From positions 9,092,713 through 9,156,712 of the forward strand of contig NC_045142.1 in NCBI RefSeq assembly GCF_008831285.2: 64,000 nt of DNA, read 5' to 3'. The position numbers and the translations under genes are program-made. This document shows positions 48,516 through 61,149 of this stretch, piece by piece. The DNA is from Nymphaea colorata (taxonomy: Eukaryota; Streptophyta; Magnoliopsida; Nymphaeales; Nymphaeaceae). Position 1 is the stretch's first letter. Every line of letters begins with the position of its first letter. The notes beneath the pieces were generated by a model. The model worked only from the letters and a program-made list of their open reading frames with translations. It was not told where the DNA came from and did not search any database.

Positions 48516-48960
48516 AGGGATGTCAATGGAGTAGATTTGAATGAATATACGTTTAACCATATTCACTTTTTCAGATATTCATATATTCAGATTCCAATAT
48601 GAACAAAGAAAAGTTATATCCCAATCTAAAATTTTACTTCGCAATCCAAATATGATCCAAATCTATTTAATACATTTATATCCAAATCTGAATTCGAACT
48701 TCGAACTGAAATTGGCTGATTTTCAAAATGTAAGAGCACTAGATATAGGGTATTTGTTTAAAAATAAATCCAATCTGAATCCGTACCCAAATCCGAATGG
48801 GTATTTATGTATATCAGAATCTGAATATGATTGGATGTCATTTCTTAAAGCTGAATCGGATCTGATTTCTTACTCACATATTAATTTTTTTCAATATCCT
48901 ATTTTTCGGAACGGTTCGGTTGGATATCTGGTCCAATCAAATATAGTTACATTTCTAGGT
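48516..48960. repeat. Word-repeat element: TAGGGATGTCAATGG end, GAATCTGAAT words
   Basis: TAGGGATGTCAATGGAGTAG opens the element. CAGATTCCAAT, AATCTGAAT, CAGAATCTGAATATGATTGG and similar words recur to about 48900. It is the inverted relative of 16665-17140. It abuts a MITE copy at 48950. Confidence 0.55.
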
Positions 48961-49150
48961 CTCTGGCCAGGAACGAAGCGAAGGGTCTCACAGGCACCAT
49001 GGCCCCTTATTAATTTTGAGGAAAATTTTTACATGTTCATAATTTAGAAACATTTTTTTTGGGCTCATTAAAATATTTTGGGAAACATATTTTGGCCCCA
49101 ATGAAGTTTGGAAAATATAAAGTAAGAAAAAATTTCTTAGTTCCATCCCT
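48950..49150 (+). mobile_element. CAGGGGTGGAGC-family MITE, decayed copy
   Basis: GGCACCATGGCCCCTT, an AT-rich core and the right end GTTCCATCCCTA follow the family pattern. The left end is degraded or was lost into the neighbouring element. Confidence 0.5.
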
Positions 49151-49159
49151 ATAATTCTT

Positions 49160-51300
49160 GCTGATGGTGGACCACAATCTTAAGCTGCCGGTTAGTAGAC
49201 TAATAATCTGTTTAATTTAGTTCATCCTCATAGTCCAGGCAGCGTACTTAAATAAATTTCTTGCAACTGGAACCAAATGAGAATAAAGTCTGCATTTTGT
49301 TCGTCTGAAGTTGAATACCATGTCAGATATATCCCGTGTTCTGTACTTCTGCATACAACTAGTAAAGTAACCTATAAGTTCCTAACTGGAGTTCACACCA
49401 TAATTCAATTGAGTCTCTTGCTACACCTGGTCAAGTAACTGTACTTGATAAAGTTGGAGCTTATCACATTTTGAGATATGGGAATGGTGTTCTATTGGTA
49501 TGGTCTGGTTGGCTTGCGTATTAATAGCAGCATATCTATACCATCTTTTCTTTTTCACCACTGCAGAAAGATCAAGAGGTTGGCATACCTGCACAGGATA
49601 TGTCTCCGGAACAAGTTGAGTTTTTTTATCTGCACTTGATTTTTTATGCAACAAATAAACTTGAGCTCAACTTAGAGCAGCTACATTGTACATGCTCTCA
49701 GGGTGGCTGCAGAGACATTTTCTTTTGCCAAAATTAGATTAGAAACAATAGAAGTTGGGTTCCAAACAGATCCACCTGCAAATGGGACACTGCAAGAATT
49801 AGCTTTATTTCACAAAATATTCATAAGAAAATATATGTTGAAATACATTGATTATTGGGCGATGGGTTTCTTCTTAACTGGTGTAAGGGATCTGGGGAAT
49901 TATATGCATTTGGCTCACCAAGTTTCTCATCCCTTTTTTTTCTTTCCAACAGGAGTTCAAAGAGAACTGCCTATCATCAATTGAGCAATTCTAGGCCCAT
50001 TTTTGTGTCCATTTATAGATGTTCATTGAATTTAAACCACATCTACAACATCCAGTTGTGTTACGAGGCCTCAACCATAGATACCTAAATAAGTATCCCA
50101 CTGTACATTTAATCTTCACTAAGATTTGATTGGCTAATTTCTATAGAGAACTCTTGGATGCTGAGCATGAGACAAACCATGAGTAACTTCATTTTCTAGC
50201 CTCATGATGTCTACCAGCCCAATCGATAAAGGTAGGAAAGGAAGATTGGCCCAAGTGAAGAGTGTGAAACTGGCTGACCTAAGGGTCATAGCAACAAAGG
50301 TAGTACTAGGGATAGTTGTATTGAATCTGGCTCCCTTTGACATGGTCAAGAAAGGACACAATTAATCCCCTTGATTAAATATGACTTCCTGTTCAGTGCA
50401 TTACAAGCGTAGTTCCAATGAATATCAATGGTGTATTCCTGCTACAAAAAATGGTTTCAATTGTCGTGCTTATGTGTACATCGACATCCATCCTCCACTT
50501 TTTCCTCTTACACTTGCTTTGTCTAGTTCCTTTGGTAGTAAAAGAGAAGTATATTCGTCTGACAATCAGTCTATGATGTTTGAAATCCTATACAATCGGA
50601 TAAGATTCATCGAAGGACAGGATTTCCACTGTGGCTCATTTCTAGAGCTGATAAAGCTTGGCATGTAACATTTAAAAAACTATCGAACTAGGTTATCATT
50701 GAATAGGAATAGGGAAGAACTGAAGAAATATTCTACTATATGATCAAACATATACAAATTAACTTCTACGAAATTAGTTAAAACTACACTCTTTTTCTCA
50801 GATAATCCAACCAGTCTCTATGGTACTTCTAGAGCACCATTAGCTTGGTCTTTCCCACTTTACTGTTCTACCAATGGCTTCCACACCAATAGAATTTGAT
50901 ATGCGGCATAGCAGAAGCAGGGGTGCCATGAGGCTGTCATCGTAAAGCTAAAATACTACCTGTGGACTTTAAATGTGCCTTCCTACCTTGCACCTCAGAA
51001 GTAAAAAAAAAATGCAAATATCAACATTAAGAGAACTAGAGATTAAATGTAGATGATGTCTTGCATTTTCATATGCATCAACATCTTGAAAAAATAAAGT
51101 AGGTAGATACATAAGTCCACAACAACGTTACTTTCATGCCTAATACATATAGCTTCCCTTATTATGGAAGCCAAGTGTTGCCATGACTGAAATTTATAAC
51201 AATTTTTTTTTTCATGACAACCCCTACTCATGGAATTCAATAAGTTACTATCCATATTATAGAAGCAGTTTAGTTCTAGCTTCCTTAGATATGCAGCAGA
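49160..51300. other. Intergenic stretch, possibly decayed retroelement
   Basis: Several medium open frames (49421-49654 minus, 49703-49984 plus, 50381-50668 plus) show no motif I can name. Position next to the copia 3 relic suggests repeat origin. Confidence 0.3.
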
Positions 51301-52737
51301 TGAAGACCAGCTCTGGTGACTCACGGGGATGACATACTCATAGTTTGGAGAACTCACAACTTCACAATTTTTACTACAACCTCTTGACTATCAACCAAGA
51401 GAGTTCTACCTCTCCTAACAAAGATATCTTTCCTTATTGTGTCGATTCTCATACCCCACACCTTCTCTTCTGTTACCATCTACTCATTAATTTCTTTCTG
51501 TTTTTCATCGACTTAAAAATGTCAACTGCCAATATTGAGAGTGATAGTGTGTTACCGCGCTCAGTACATAGGCTTGGGTCCTGTCCATCACAAGCGGACT
51601 TGGACCAGAAGATCCAACATTCTCCCACTTGCGCGTGATAGGCGAAGAGACAGGAAGATTTCTCTAGTATTTAGTGTGCATTCTTATTCAACATACTGGT
51701 GATATAATTGTGCAGCCTGCAAGCATGAAAAAATGACCAATTGTGTATTGATTAGTATAACACAATGACTTCACCTAAAAAAATAAAAAAATCTGGTTGA
51801 ATGCTTCCATTATAACTAGTTGTAGATAAAAAATTCCTTTAACATGAGTCTCAACACATTCAATCCGTCAACACTTGATGATACTAAATGTGTTATATTG
51901 AGGCCTTCCACTATACTTCATATTTACTATTAATCAAGCCTCAATTTGGTGATTCAACTTTGTTGGCAATCTTTTCCTACGTAGATTCAACAAATCTTTG
52001 AACCATCTGATTTCTCAGATATGTCCCATTCAGTCAAATCTCTCATGAACTTAGGTGGCATACTAAAGTAACAACACTAGTTTACCATATGTGAGTACAG
52101 TAAGATTCCATAAAGGCAACCAAAGTAAATGCATGATTTGACATCATGAATCTATTGAGACATACAATGAAGAAGCAGGGATAATCATTCATCTCCCATT
52201 TCAATTAGCTTATATGTCAATGCAATATGCATGGTATGTCTCATGCATTATGGTAGATCAATATTCAATGAGTGTATGAAAACATTGAAAGAAATTTTCT
52301 TTGGCGTACATATCACCAAGAGTCCAACTCCTCCTAGAAAATGGACTTGAGTTCTCAAAAGATATCCCTCTTAGTGGTAAGATTATCTGAGCACTTGGAT
52401 TTTGTTTACTAGGTTTAGATAATTTTTAGAGATCATGTCGGTCTGTAAGTTCCATAGTATACTTCATCTTGATCCAATCAAGAGGATGAAAACTTGTACA
52501 TAACGTCATCATTTTATACCTCTTTTTTTATTTAACCATTTAGGTTTCATGACATTTAAGACCCACAAAAACTGCATCTCTTTCATAAACATTTATAGGT
52601 TTTGTATTATCATCTTAGCTTGCTTGACACTTGGTGCCTGAGGTGATCTGTTTGTGCGAGTAAATGATCTAAACCTGGTTGCATACTTACATATAGATGT
52701 GCAACAACTATGTTTTGAGTCAAGAGCTTTTCTTCAT

Positions 52738-52774
<37 letters not shown>

Positions 52775-53077
52775 CACATTACATGCTTCTTAATTACATC
52801 AACTAATTGGCTTAGTGAGAGGATCTGCTACTATTTCATGAGTAGAAATACAGTTCAACGACACTTTTCTCTTCTTTACTATATCTCGCAAGTACTTACA
52901 TCTAGCATCAATATTTTTAGCTTTATAATGAAATTTGGGTTCTTAGCAAATACAATTGCAGCCTGGTTATCACATTAAATGTCAATCGGAGTACTTGCTT
53001 CTGAGACAACGTTAAGATGTTTGAAAAATCTCATCAACTAAACACCCTCTTGTACTGCCATGGAACTAGCTGCAAAT

Positions 53078-53263
53078 TCAGATACTGTGGTAGATAGAGC
53101 TACACCAGAATATCTCCCCATGATTTAGTAAAAATACATATCCAAACATGGACTTAAGTTCATAAAGGTCTCCTGCCCAATCTGCATTTATATCGCTCCT
53201 AAGCCTCAGCTCACCACCATGATAGTATAGTGTCAAGGTTTTAGTGCCTTTTAAATACCACAT
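53078..53263 (-). pseudogene. Copia relic 3, RNase H fragment
   Basis: YLKGTKTLTLYYHGGEL, DINADWAGDLYELKSMFGYV and FLLNHGEIFW match the start of copia RNase H (DADWAGD...STSGYVF), open in one frame. Confidence 0.8.
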
Positions 53264-53374
53264 GATTCTTTTAACAGCTTTTAATGAACCTATCTAAGAT
53301 TTGACTAATATCTATTAACCAAGCCAATTGCATGACATGTGTCATGTCTTGTACACATCGTCAAGTACATTAGA

Positions 53375-53536
53375 CTGCCAACTGCACTCGAATAGGGTAT
53401 ATTTGACATTTTTTTTCTTATGATATTTTTGGATACATTCTAGTAAAAAAACTATCTGCCAACTGCACTCGAATAGGGTATATTTGACATTTTCTTTCTT
53501 ATGATATTTTTGGATACATTCTAGTAAAAAAACTAT
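53375..53536. repeat. 81 bp tandem duplication
   Basis: CTGCCAACTGCACTCGAATA and the following 61 bases are repeated at 53456 with almost no change; the duplication lies between RT and RNase H of copia relic 3 and is therefore recent compared with the element. Confidence 0.9.
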
Positions 53537-53639
53537 CTTCCTTACTCATGGAAGTATCTACTGACTTGCAGCTTTGCATATTGAATCACTTCAAGTCCTT
53601 TTTAATATAGACTCTTATGAGAGAGAAATAAGTCTTTTT

Positions 53640-54192
53640 GAGGGATCTCTTTCAATTTCTATGCCGAACATAAATGTTGCTTCACTCATGTCTTTCATTT
53701 CAAAATGATCAGGTAACCAATCCTTCATTAATTTGATTAACTCCATATCATTACTTGTCAATAAAATGTTATCAACATATAGGAAAACAATGACAAATTT
53801 CTTCCTTTATTGTTTTTTATACATAATAGTCTTCATCCATGTTATAATCATTAGACATTATTGTTTCATGAAATTTTATGGACGGTTGTTTAAGTTCTTA
53901 AATGGATCTTTTGAGCTTGAAAACTTTGCACCTAGAACCTTTGGCAACAACCCTTCAATTGTCCCATGTAGATTTTCTCATCCAATTCTACATTGTAGAA
54001 CACTATTTTTATATCCATTTGATGTAGTTTTAAATTCATATATGAAATAAAAGTTAGTATAAGGCGAACAAAAGTCATCTTAACAAATTGGAGAGAACGT
54101 ATCATCATAGTCAATGCCTTCTTTCTATGTGTATATTTTGCCACAAGGCAAGCTTTAAGTTCATCGATGGATCCACTTGCATTTCTTTTCAA
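53640..54192 (-). pseudogene. Copia relic 3, reverse transcriptase with mutated active site
   Basis: ELKACLVAKYTHRKK, LKLHQMDIKIVFYNVELDEK (53932-54192) and, further on, FLYVDNILLTSNDMELIK, FEMKDMSEATFMFGIEIERD (53640-53800). The catalytic YVDD reads YVDN (53768-53779; AAC for the second Asp), which should abolish activity. Confidence 0.82.
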
Positions 54193-54539
54193 ATTAAGAA
54201 TCCATTTGCTCCTAAAGTCTTCCTTCCAGGAGGAAGAACAAGTTCCCAGACCTTGTTATTGCTCATGGGTGTCATCTCTTCTTTCATTGTATTTTTTTTT
54301 TTTCATTTTTTTGGGTCAAGAGAGAGTCTCACACATAGATTTTGGGACATCAATGTCATCAGGTACTACCATCATGGCTTCACCTTTCATCTCAAATCTA
54401 TGACATGGTGTTGTTTTCTTCGCAATCTAATGCAGCACCACATTTAGGCTTGATCCTCATGTGCGTCACTCCAACTATCATGAGCAAATTGAAATCATAC
54501 ATCTTGTATCACTATCTCTTGATCATTTGTCTGTGTATT

Positions 54540-54800
54540 AGGGATGGGCATCGGGCTGCCCCAGCCTGGTAAGAATTGGGTTCGGGCTGCCGGGCTTGGG
54601 CCCGATACCCGAAACCCAGGCTCAAGCGCGGCCCAGCCTGACCTGGTTATAATGAAATATTGTTTTTAATATAGAATAAATTTTTTTAATAAAAAATATA
54701 AATAATATATTATTAATAATAATGAATGATTTTTAAAATTTAATCGGGCCGAGTACCAGGCCCCTGCCGACGGCTCGGCCTGGCACCCACTCTTACTTTG
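54540..54800. repeat. Word-repeat element: TAGGGATGGGCATCGGGC end, GGGCCC words
   Basis: TAGGGATGGGCATCGGGCTG opens it; CGGGCTGCCGGGC, GGGCCCGATACCCG and CCAGGC words fill the left side; an AT core follows; the right side has CGGGCCGAGTACCAGG and GGCTCGGCCTGGCACCCA. It lies inside copia relic 3 and so is younger than it. Similar words at 30110-30262. Confidence 0.6.
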
Positions 54801-54979
54801 TATGTTATAGGTCATTCAACTCATAAAAGTTGAACATCTTTATTTATATCTCATTCTTAGTAAAATCATTTTCCAAGAATCTAACAACCCTGAAATCTAC
54901 ATCGGTCACACTCCATCTGCATTTTCTCTTAAGATGACATAACCATTGCAGTATTCACAATATCAAATGAAGATACTTT

Positions 54980-55480
54980 TTTTTTTTCTTCAGTCCCAGT
55001 TGACCACAATGGTGGGAAAGATTGTGAACATATGCTGCAGATCGCCAGGGTCTCAAATGACTAAGGTCAAGCCACCTATCTATCCATAGTTGATACAGAC
55101 TTGATGAGACGGAATTTGTGGACATGGTTAATGATGTATGTCATAGTCAGCGGACAATTGCCCATAAGAAAACTGGTAACTGTGCTTGAGCCATGATAGT
55201 TCTAACCATATCCATCAATGTTTGATTTCATCTCTCAACAACACCATTTCAAACAAATAATCTTTACATTGATCTTTTTGAAGACTTTGATCTTTTGATC
55301 AAGCTGGTTTTCTATTAAGTTCATGAAGCGCCTAGAGAAATCCAATGCCTTAGACTTATGGGAGATCAAGTACACAACAATATCAAGTGTAGCCAACAAA
55401 TAAAGTGATCAAGTACGATGCAATGCATCTAGATTCGACGCTCATTGGTCCACATATGTCAAAATGGATTAACTGTAATG
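54980..55480 (-). pseudogene. Copia relic 3, integrase remnant
   Basis: FIHFDICGPMSVES-like sequence (near 55430-55470) and NQTLMDMVRTIMAQAQL after an NGVVER-like segment (near 55190-55245) match integrase core and its end; several stops intervene. Confidence 0.7.
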
Positions 55481-56133
55481 GAATAGAAGCCTTAAGTACT
55501 TTCCCAAATGGTTCCTATGTTGCTTTGCCAGCTAAACAATCATTGCAGATAGATATGTCAATAATTATAGGGGACCTAGTAATCCCTCACGAGCAAGTCT
55601 TATCATTTTATTTTGACTGATGTGCCTTAAGTGAGAATGCTAGATACACGCATCCACATTAGCATGCACATTAAAGGTCTAGTTATCCACATAGTAGGAA
55701 TTTGAGTAAGTATTGAAAACAAAAAGGCAATCCATTAACACACCAAAAAAATAACCAAGTCTATATCAACACAATTATATTTGAAAGTAAATTATAGCCA
55801 AATTTCATCAAAGAAGAAACAAAAACTAAATTTCATTGAATATCTCGGATGTGAAGTACATTATGTAACAAAAGATCTCATCTACTTGCCAATACCAGTT
55901 GGCAAGAGCTGATCTCACATACTTTCACATGATTATTGTTCGATAAGACCAACCACCTTTTTTCTTAAGGATTTTTTTTTTATATTCAATGAATGCATCA
56001 TGATCGTACATTACATAGTCTATTCCTCCTGAGTTTGAAATCACAAAGGATGAGATTATGAAATTAGAGCACAATTTGAAACAAAATATTAAGGACTTAA
56101 GGTCAAAGACGTGTACAACTTCTTTGGGTTGCT

Positions 56134-56175
56134 ATACTCTTGAGCAAAATGACCAAGCTTCCCACAATTGAAGCA
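56134..56175 (-). pseudogene. Copia relic 3, gag zinc knuckle with a lost ligand
   Basis: CFNCGKLGHFAQEY keeps C-X2-C-X4-H but the final ligand is Tyr (TAT at 56134-56136) instead of Cys. A lysine-rich stretch precedes it, as usual in gag. Confidence 0.8.
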
Positions 56176-56239
56176 TTTCAGTTTACTCTTGTCCTTCTCG
56201 CCATGCTTCTTGCAGCACCTTTGTTTGTCATCTTTTTTT

Positions 56240-57780
56240 CTTCATCTGTCGGTGACGATTTTTATCGACACTATGTTCAACTTTGATTGAAGGAAATGTC
56301 AGTAAAACATTTACCAATGCATTTTCATGTTTCACTAACATGCTCCAACTATTAGTAATGCATAGGTTTTTTATAGTGCTACGCAAATTTTATCAATTTG
56401 TTTGATAAAAATTATAAAGTTTCCTTGGTAACCTTATTCTAATTCTTGTCAATTGTTGTTTTATTTGTTTTTAAGTTACCTAAAGTTGAATTATATATCA
56501 AAATTTGTTCTCTTGATTTCACCAAGTTGACGTATTCAATTATCCTTAATCAAGCTGCATACTAGTTAAAAGACAAACTAGTCTCACTCACTTATTCATA
56601 TGTTTGAATGTTGATATTTCATGAACCATCCTTCTTTACTATTCATTTTTAAGTTATGAACTTACACTCACTTCAGGTTGTGAAGATCACTAAATGAATT
56701 TAACAAGACTTAGTAAAAAAAAGCATAAGTTTCTATAAGTTCTACATAGAACAACTAGTGCTATGGAAAAATAATATTTGTGGATGTACTTAGGATTTGG
56801 AATCTCTTGGCATATAATTTGCATTTGTGGTTATCATCATAGTTATTGATCTTTTAACTTTTTCAATTTTACCTTATATATCTGATATTTTTAGTGATTT
56901 TTGTATGTGTATATAAAGTCATCTGCAGAAAACTAGGAAAGATAATTTAAACCAAAAGAGATGTGAGAAACATAAGAGAATGGATTAAAAACTATAAAAA
57001 TTTCGACTGTGCAAAGTTTTCATTTCCACTTTCCTTTTTTTTCTTGTTGATGCATTGTTTTTCATGTTCAACTTTAATGCAAAATTATGAATAAGTGAGA
57101 GAGAGCTTTTCCCATTTCTTCCTAACTTAGATAAACTAGACTTTAATCTTGATGTAAATGATGGAAACATGACTATACTTTGGCAAACATCAAGCTTTTT
57201 CAACACAACATGCACACAAGAATGGGATGCTTGACAAGAAAATGTTGCAATATTTCAAATTTGTTGACAAGATGAATTTTGCCTTCTAAGAACTTCTTAT
57301 ACATACCTAAATTTACATATCCCATACGGTAATAGAGATAGAGAGAAAAAAAAGTTTTTGTTCTATGTACCTCAATCTTATGACATAGAGAGAAAGAGAG
57401 CATTTTTTCAGCATGGTCTTATATGTCTCATATCAATGGTGATTTTTGCCATATGTATACATAAATAATAGTTGACTATTAACAACACCCTTGTTATTGT
57501 TAAGGATACACATGAACAAGATTATCTTAATTCTGGTTTTATTTTTTACTTGAAAGTACATTGTCTTTTTCTCAATAGGTTCTTTACTCACTATAAAAGT
57601 TGTTGGTTGTTCTGGTTGTCATTAAACAATGAATGATGTGCTAGACTATTACATTCTCAACATCACTTTTGGTTAACATGTAAGATAAGGTTTCACATTA
57701 TAGTTCTATTCCTAGTTCAATTTTATAATTTCCATGAACTACTTGCCCAGTAGAACATAAATATTTTTGGCACTCAATGG
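56240..57780. other. Probable remainder of copia relic 3 gag, then unassigned
   Basis: The part next to the zinc knuckle is likely gag but too broken to align. 56900-57780 shows no recognised feature. Confidence 0.3.
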
Positions 57781-57989
57781 GTATTTCATGTGTATGAGGA
57801 GAATTTAGTTTGTTGGCAAACCACCTAAAGTCAAAGGTATTAGTTGTAGGTACTGATAGTAAAACTAAGGAATTACAAATATCTCGTATTTCATGTGTAT
57901 GAGGAGAAATTAGTCTATTGGCAAACCATCAGAAGTCAAAGGTATTAGTTGTAGGTAGTGATAGTAAAACTATGAATTACAAATATCTC
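57781..57989. repeat. 105 bp tandem duplication
   Basis: GTATTTCATGTGTATGAGGA... starts at 57781 and 57886; the two copies differ at only a few positions. Confidence 0.92.
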
Positions 57990-60095
57990 CATCTGGGACT
58001 AGAACTATTGATTCAACAAGAACTGCAAGATTCACAAAAGAATTGTCTGGTTCAATTGTTGTATTAGGTATAACTAGTTATTCTTTAGTTGATAACATGT
58101 TTATTGAGAATTATATAGTGGGAAAAGTTTCTGTTAAACCAAGGCACATGGTTCTCATATTACCTTCATCCATTCAGAATATGGCACATTATATATGCCA
58201 AACAAAAACCCAATTGATTGGTTTATGTCATTTTCTCTAACTTTGCTCCCAACTTAGCTTTACTTTTCAAGTATATTTTTTCTGTTGTTATGGTGCTTGC
58301 ACTAAAAGAAATTACCCTAAGAGGGACAAATGATACTCTAGGTGATGTTCATTGTTTCATCTTAATTGCCACAATTATTCAAAAGAATGCATGAGTTAAT
58401 TTCCAGTCATTTCCAATGTTTCATATTTGAATTTGAATTAATGCTTTGACTGCCAATGTGTCCTTTCAAGAGATACTATCTAATACTATGTGGTTTTGAG
58501 ATGAATCTTTCTTAAGAGTATGTTCTCCTCTTTTATATATCAATATGTATTTACCTCTTATGTGTGTTGATTTTGCAAATTCCTTTCATGGCCTAGAGTT
58601 ATCCTAATTCATTCTTCATGTGATTTGATGTGTTTCTTCTTTTATTGTTAGCTTCCATGCAGTTCATGGAACTATCTCATTGCTGAGTTTGTGGAATTGC
58701 TTACAAATGGAGATATTTTCTGGAAAATAGACATATGCTCCAAAAATTGTGATACAAAAAACAAAGATAGTGAACAAAATTTTGATCATGTTTTTGTTTA
58801 TATGTTCTGTGTCTTATTGAGGGTGGATTGGCCATGGAGCTGAACCCTGTTCAGCCATGTGCTGCACCCACACCAAACCGAGGTCTATGCTCCATAAGCA
58901 CCCAACCCACTAAGCCAGTAAGATTGGTTAATCCTCCTCAACCAAAATTTCTAACTCTGCCACTAATAGTTGGGAAAAATATAAAATCCAATAAATATTG
59001 AAGGTTGGGGGAAACACTTATATCCCAACGGTTACAACCATTGGCAAAAGTAAATAATTTTCAATAGCTTCAACCATTGGGAAAACACATAATTTCCAAG
59101 GTTGTAGAAGTCATAAACATAAATAATTACTATCATTTCAAACTTTAGTGAATTAAAGTCAACTTTCTCAACACCCAGAATTGTCGAGAATGTCATTCCA
59201 AACTCTAGACTCTCCTAGCATAATGGAATTTCTCACAAGCCATTGGGAATTGTTTTGCAAATTGTTCATACTGGCCTTTGCCAATGGCTAGGAATTGTTT
59301 TTCTATTTATGATATCGTTAATAATAATAAATTTAGGCAATACAAAAGTTTAGGCTAAAGAATATGTAAGGAACAATTTCAGGCCTGTTGTCAATTTGTA
59401 GGGATTTTCTAACCACTTTCACTTTTTTTTCTTAATTTAGGTTCCTATTATTAAATTTAAAGTACTTTTATTGCTACAAATTAACAATTTTTCTTCTAGT
59501 TTCAATTCATATATGTAGGGTTAACTTGTGTTCAAGTTAATCTTGATAAGAAAGATCGGCTACTATTTATTTCTTAAGAATCAAGCATGAACCTAATTGG
59601 GTGATTCAACCACCTTGCTATTGCCATTTCTAAATCACATTTTAAAAGTGATAACACAATATCATTTTGCACCATGTTCAACAGTGACCATGATTGGTAG
59701 TACTAATGATGAATGTCTGATCAGCCCAGCTTTTGGTGAGCCAGAAACTTTACTATGAAATAATAGACAAAGCCAAATAAGAGTGGCACAAAGATTATTT
59801 GATGGTTGATATATTACTAATATTTACTATCAAAAGAAAGCAGGAGTCCCGCTGCCAACCAGCAGTACAGTTAGCTATAGCAGTGGCAAGCACATACAAA
59901 TTTGACCTATATAATCTCTATACAATAAGTATTTGCTGCCAAGTCCTTTCCCGACCACAACACAATTGATTGTGGTGCTCATAGTTGTGATGTTGTCACT
60001 GCTACAGGAGAACAACTGCAACACCTCTACTCCCTTGTATTGAGCTCAAAGTATATTTTTTGTGTGCTTCCCTTTTGTACATTTGCATGCATATT
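57990..60095. other. Intergenic stretch; possible DNA-transposon words
   Basis: 58980-59290 repeats CCATTGGGAA, CAACCATTGG and CCAATGGCTAGG-type words in both orientations, like subterminal repeats of a CACTA or Mutator element, but I found no ends. The rest is unassigned. Confidence 0.3.
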
Positions 60096-60099
60096 GTGG

Positions 60100-60555
60100 T
60101 CTTGATTGGGCAGTCTATCCAAACACAAGAAGACTTGTGATAGTATATTGTGTTTTTCTTGGGACAAAACTTATCTCTTCGAAAGCACAAATCTTATCTC
60201 TTGGAAAGCAAAAAAGCAACATGCAGTCTCACAATTTGCTGCTGAACTGTTGTACATGACAACAGAAAATGTGAAATATAGTTGTGAACTTATATGGCTT
60301 AGGTTTCTCTTTTTAATTTACACGTCCCTCACCACATGGAACCACTGACTTGTTTAACGATAATCAGGTAGCTCTATATATTGCAGCGATCCTTTCGATC
60401 TGGATTATCATGTGGTTAGAAAAATTCATTAAATAGAATTCTTACAACTCACTGGTACAGCAAATTCTCAACAAGTAGGTTCGTTTTCAAATGATCTTGG
60501 TAATGATTGGCTGACTTATGTGCTCAAGATTGATATGCACCAGGTTAAAGGAGAG
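60100..60555 (+). pseudogene. Copia relic 4, RNase H fragment
   Basis: DWAVYPNTRR...VYCVFLGTKLIS, then SWKAKKQHAVSQFAAELLYM in another frame, then NDNQVALYIA match copia RNase H in order (DWAGCPDTRRS, SWSSKKQ, CDNxSA). Nothing of RT or integrase is found upstream. Confidence 0.78.
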
Positions 60556-60768
60556 TGTTTTAGCATGCAAAGAATATCTAATTTAGATTGTAGACAGAAA
60601 CATCAACAATCTACAAGAGAAAGGGCAAATAAGAGCTTATCAACTCTGCAATAATATGCACTACTATGTTTATATTGTTCAGCTGTTTTTGTTTCTGTTT
60701 ATTTTCCTGTTTGTGTATAAACTGATGTAAAATAAAAAGAGATTGCTATTGAACAATCTGCTTTCTCA
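60556..60768 (+). repeat. Likely 3' LTR of copia relic 4
   Basis: A purine tract (AAAGGAGAG) precedes TGTTTTAGC, and the segment ends GCTTTCTCA, giving a 213 bp TG...CA unit. No 5' LTR was seen in the window. Confidence 0.6.
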
Positions 60769-61145
60769 AAAATCTGTTTGCACAAGATTGGTATTGGGCT
60801 ATTTGCTTTTGGAAAAGAAAATTTCTATATGACATTTTGTTTTGGATATAGGGATATCACTCAACTAGTATCTGTTTCCTTTTTTCTTGATGCTATACAC
60901 TTTAGTCCTTTTCATTGAAATAATTGTTTAGGGCCATCTCTTGACAATCGTCCTTAATAAAAAATAAATAAAATGGAAAAGGAAAGCTGCCACATTGTTA
61001 GACATGTGTTGAAACCTCACTCTGCTGTAGTTGGCAAGCTAAAGTATTGTGTCATATTGTTGACAAGAACTCTTGGGCTTCTTAAAGCGGATCTTAATTC
61101 ATTCAAGTGAATCCCGGCCAGCCTAAGGTAGTTATTGCACACCAG
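60769..61145. other. Short intergenic stretch
   Basis: No recognised feature. Confidence 0.4.
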
Positions 61146-61149
61146 TTAG

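Larger units (their letters stand above)
51300..56240 (-). mobile_element. Ty1/copia relic 3 (about 5 kb, minus strand)
   Basis: Right to left the order is that of a copia element: gag zinc knuckle (56134-56175), integrase (54980-55480), reverse transcriptase (53640-54200) and RNase H (53078-53263). A polypurine tract, on the minus strand CAAGTGGGAGAA, lies at 51620-51631 with TGTTGG just beyond, marking the start of the 3' LTR, which extends left from 51619; its far end near 51300 is a guess. No matching 5' LTR was found, so the 5' side is lost. Insertions inside include a TA run (52740-52770) and a word-repeat element (54540-54800). Confidence 0.75.

Noticed and set aside
48541-49047. 168-codon plus-strand open frame
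   Set aside because: It runs through the word-repeat element and adjoining MITE; Asn/Ser/Pro-rich from repeated words.
48516-49150. One single hAT element from TAGGGATG to CATCCCTA
   Set aside because: The 8 bp flanks differ, and the right 200 bp belong to a different MITE family; two adjacent elements explain it better.
56985-57403. Minus-strand frames as the 5' LTR side or gag of copia relic 3
   Set aside because: No match to the 3' LTR start and no primer binding site found.
58800-58985. Another CAGGGGTGGAGC-family copy
   Set aside because: The right side resembles the family end (CTAACTCTGCCACTA) but the rest does not follow the family order.
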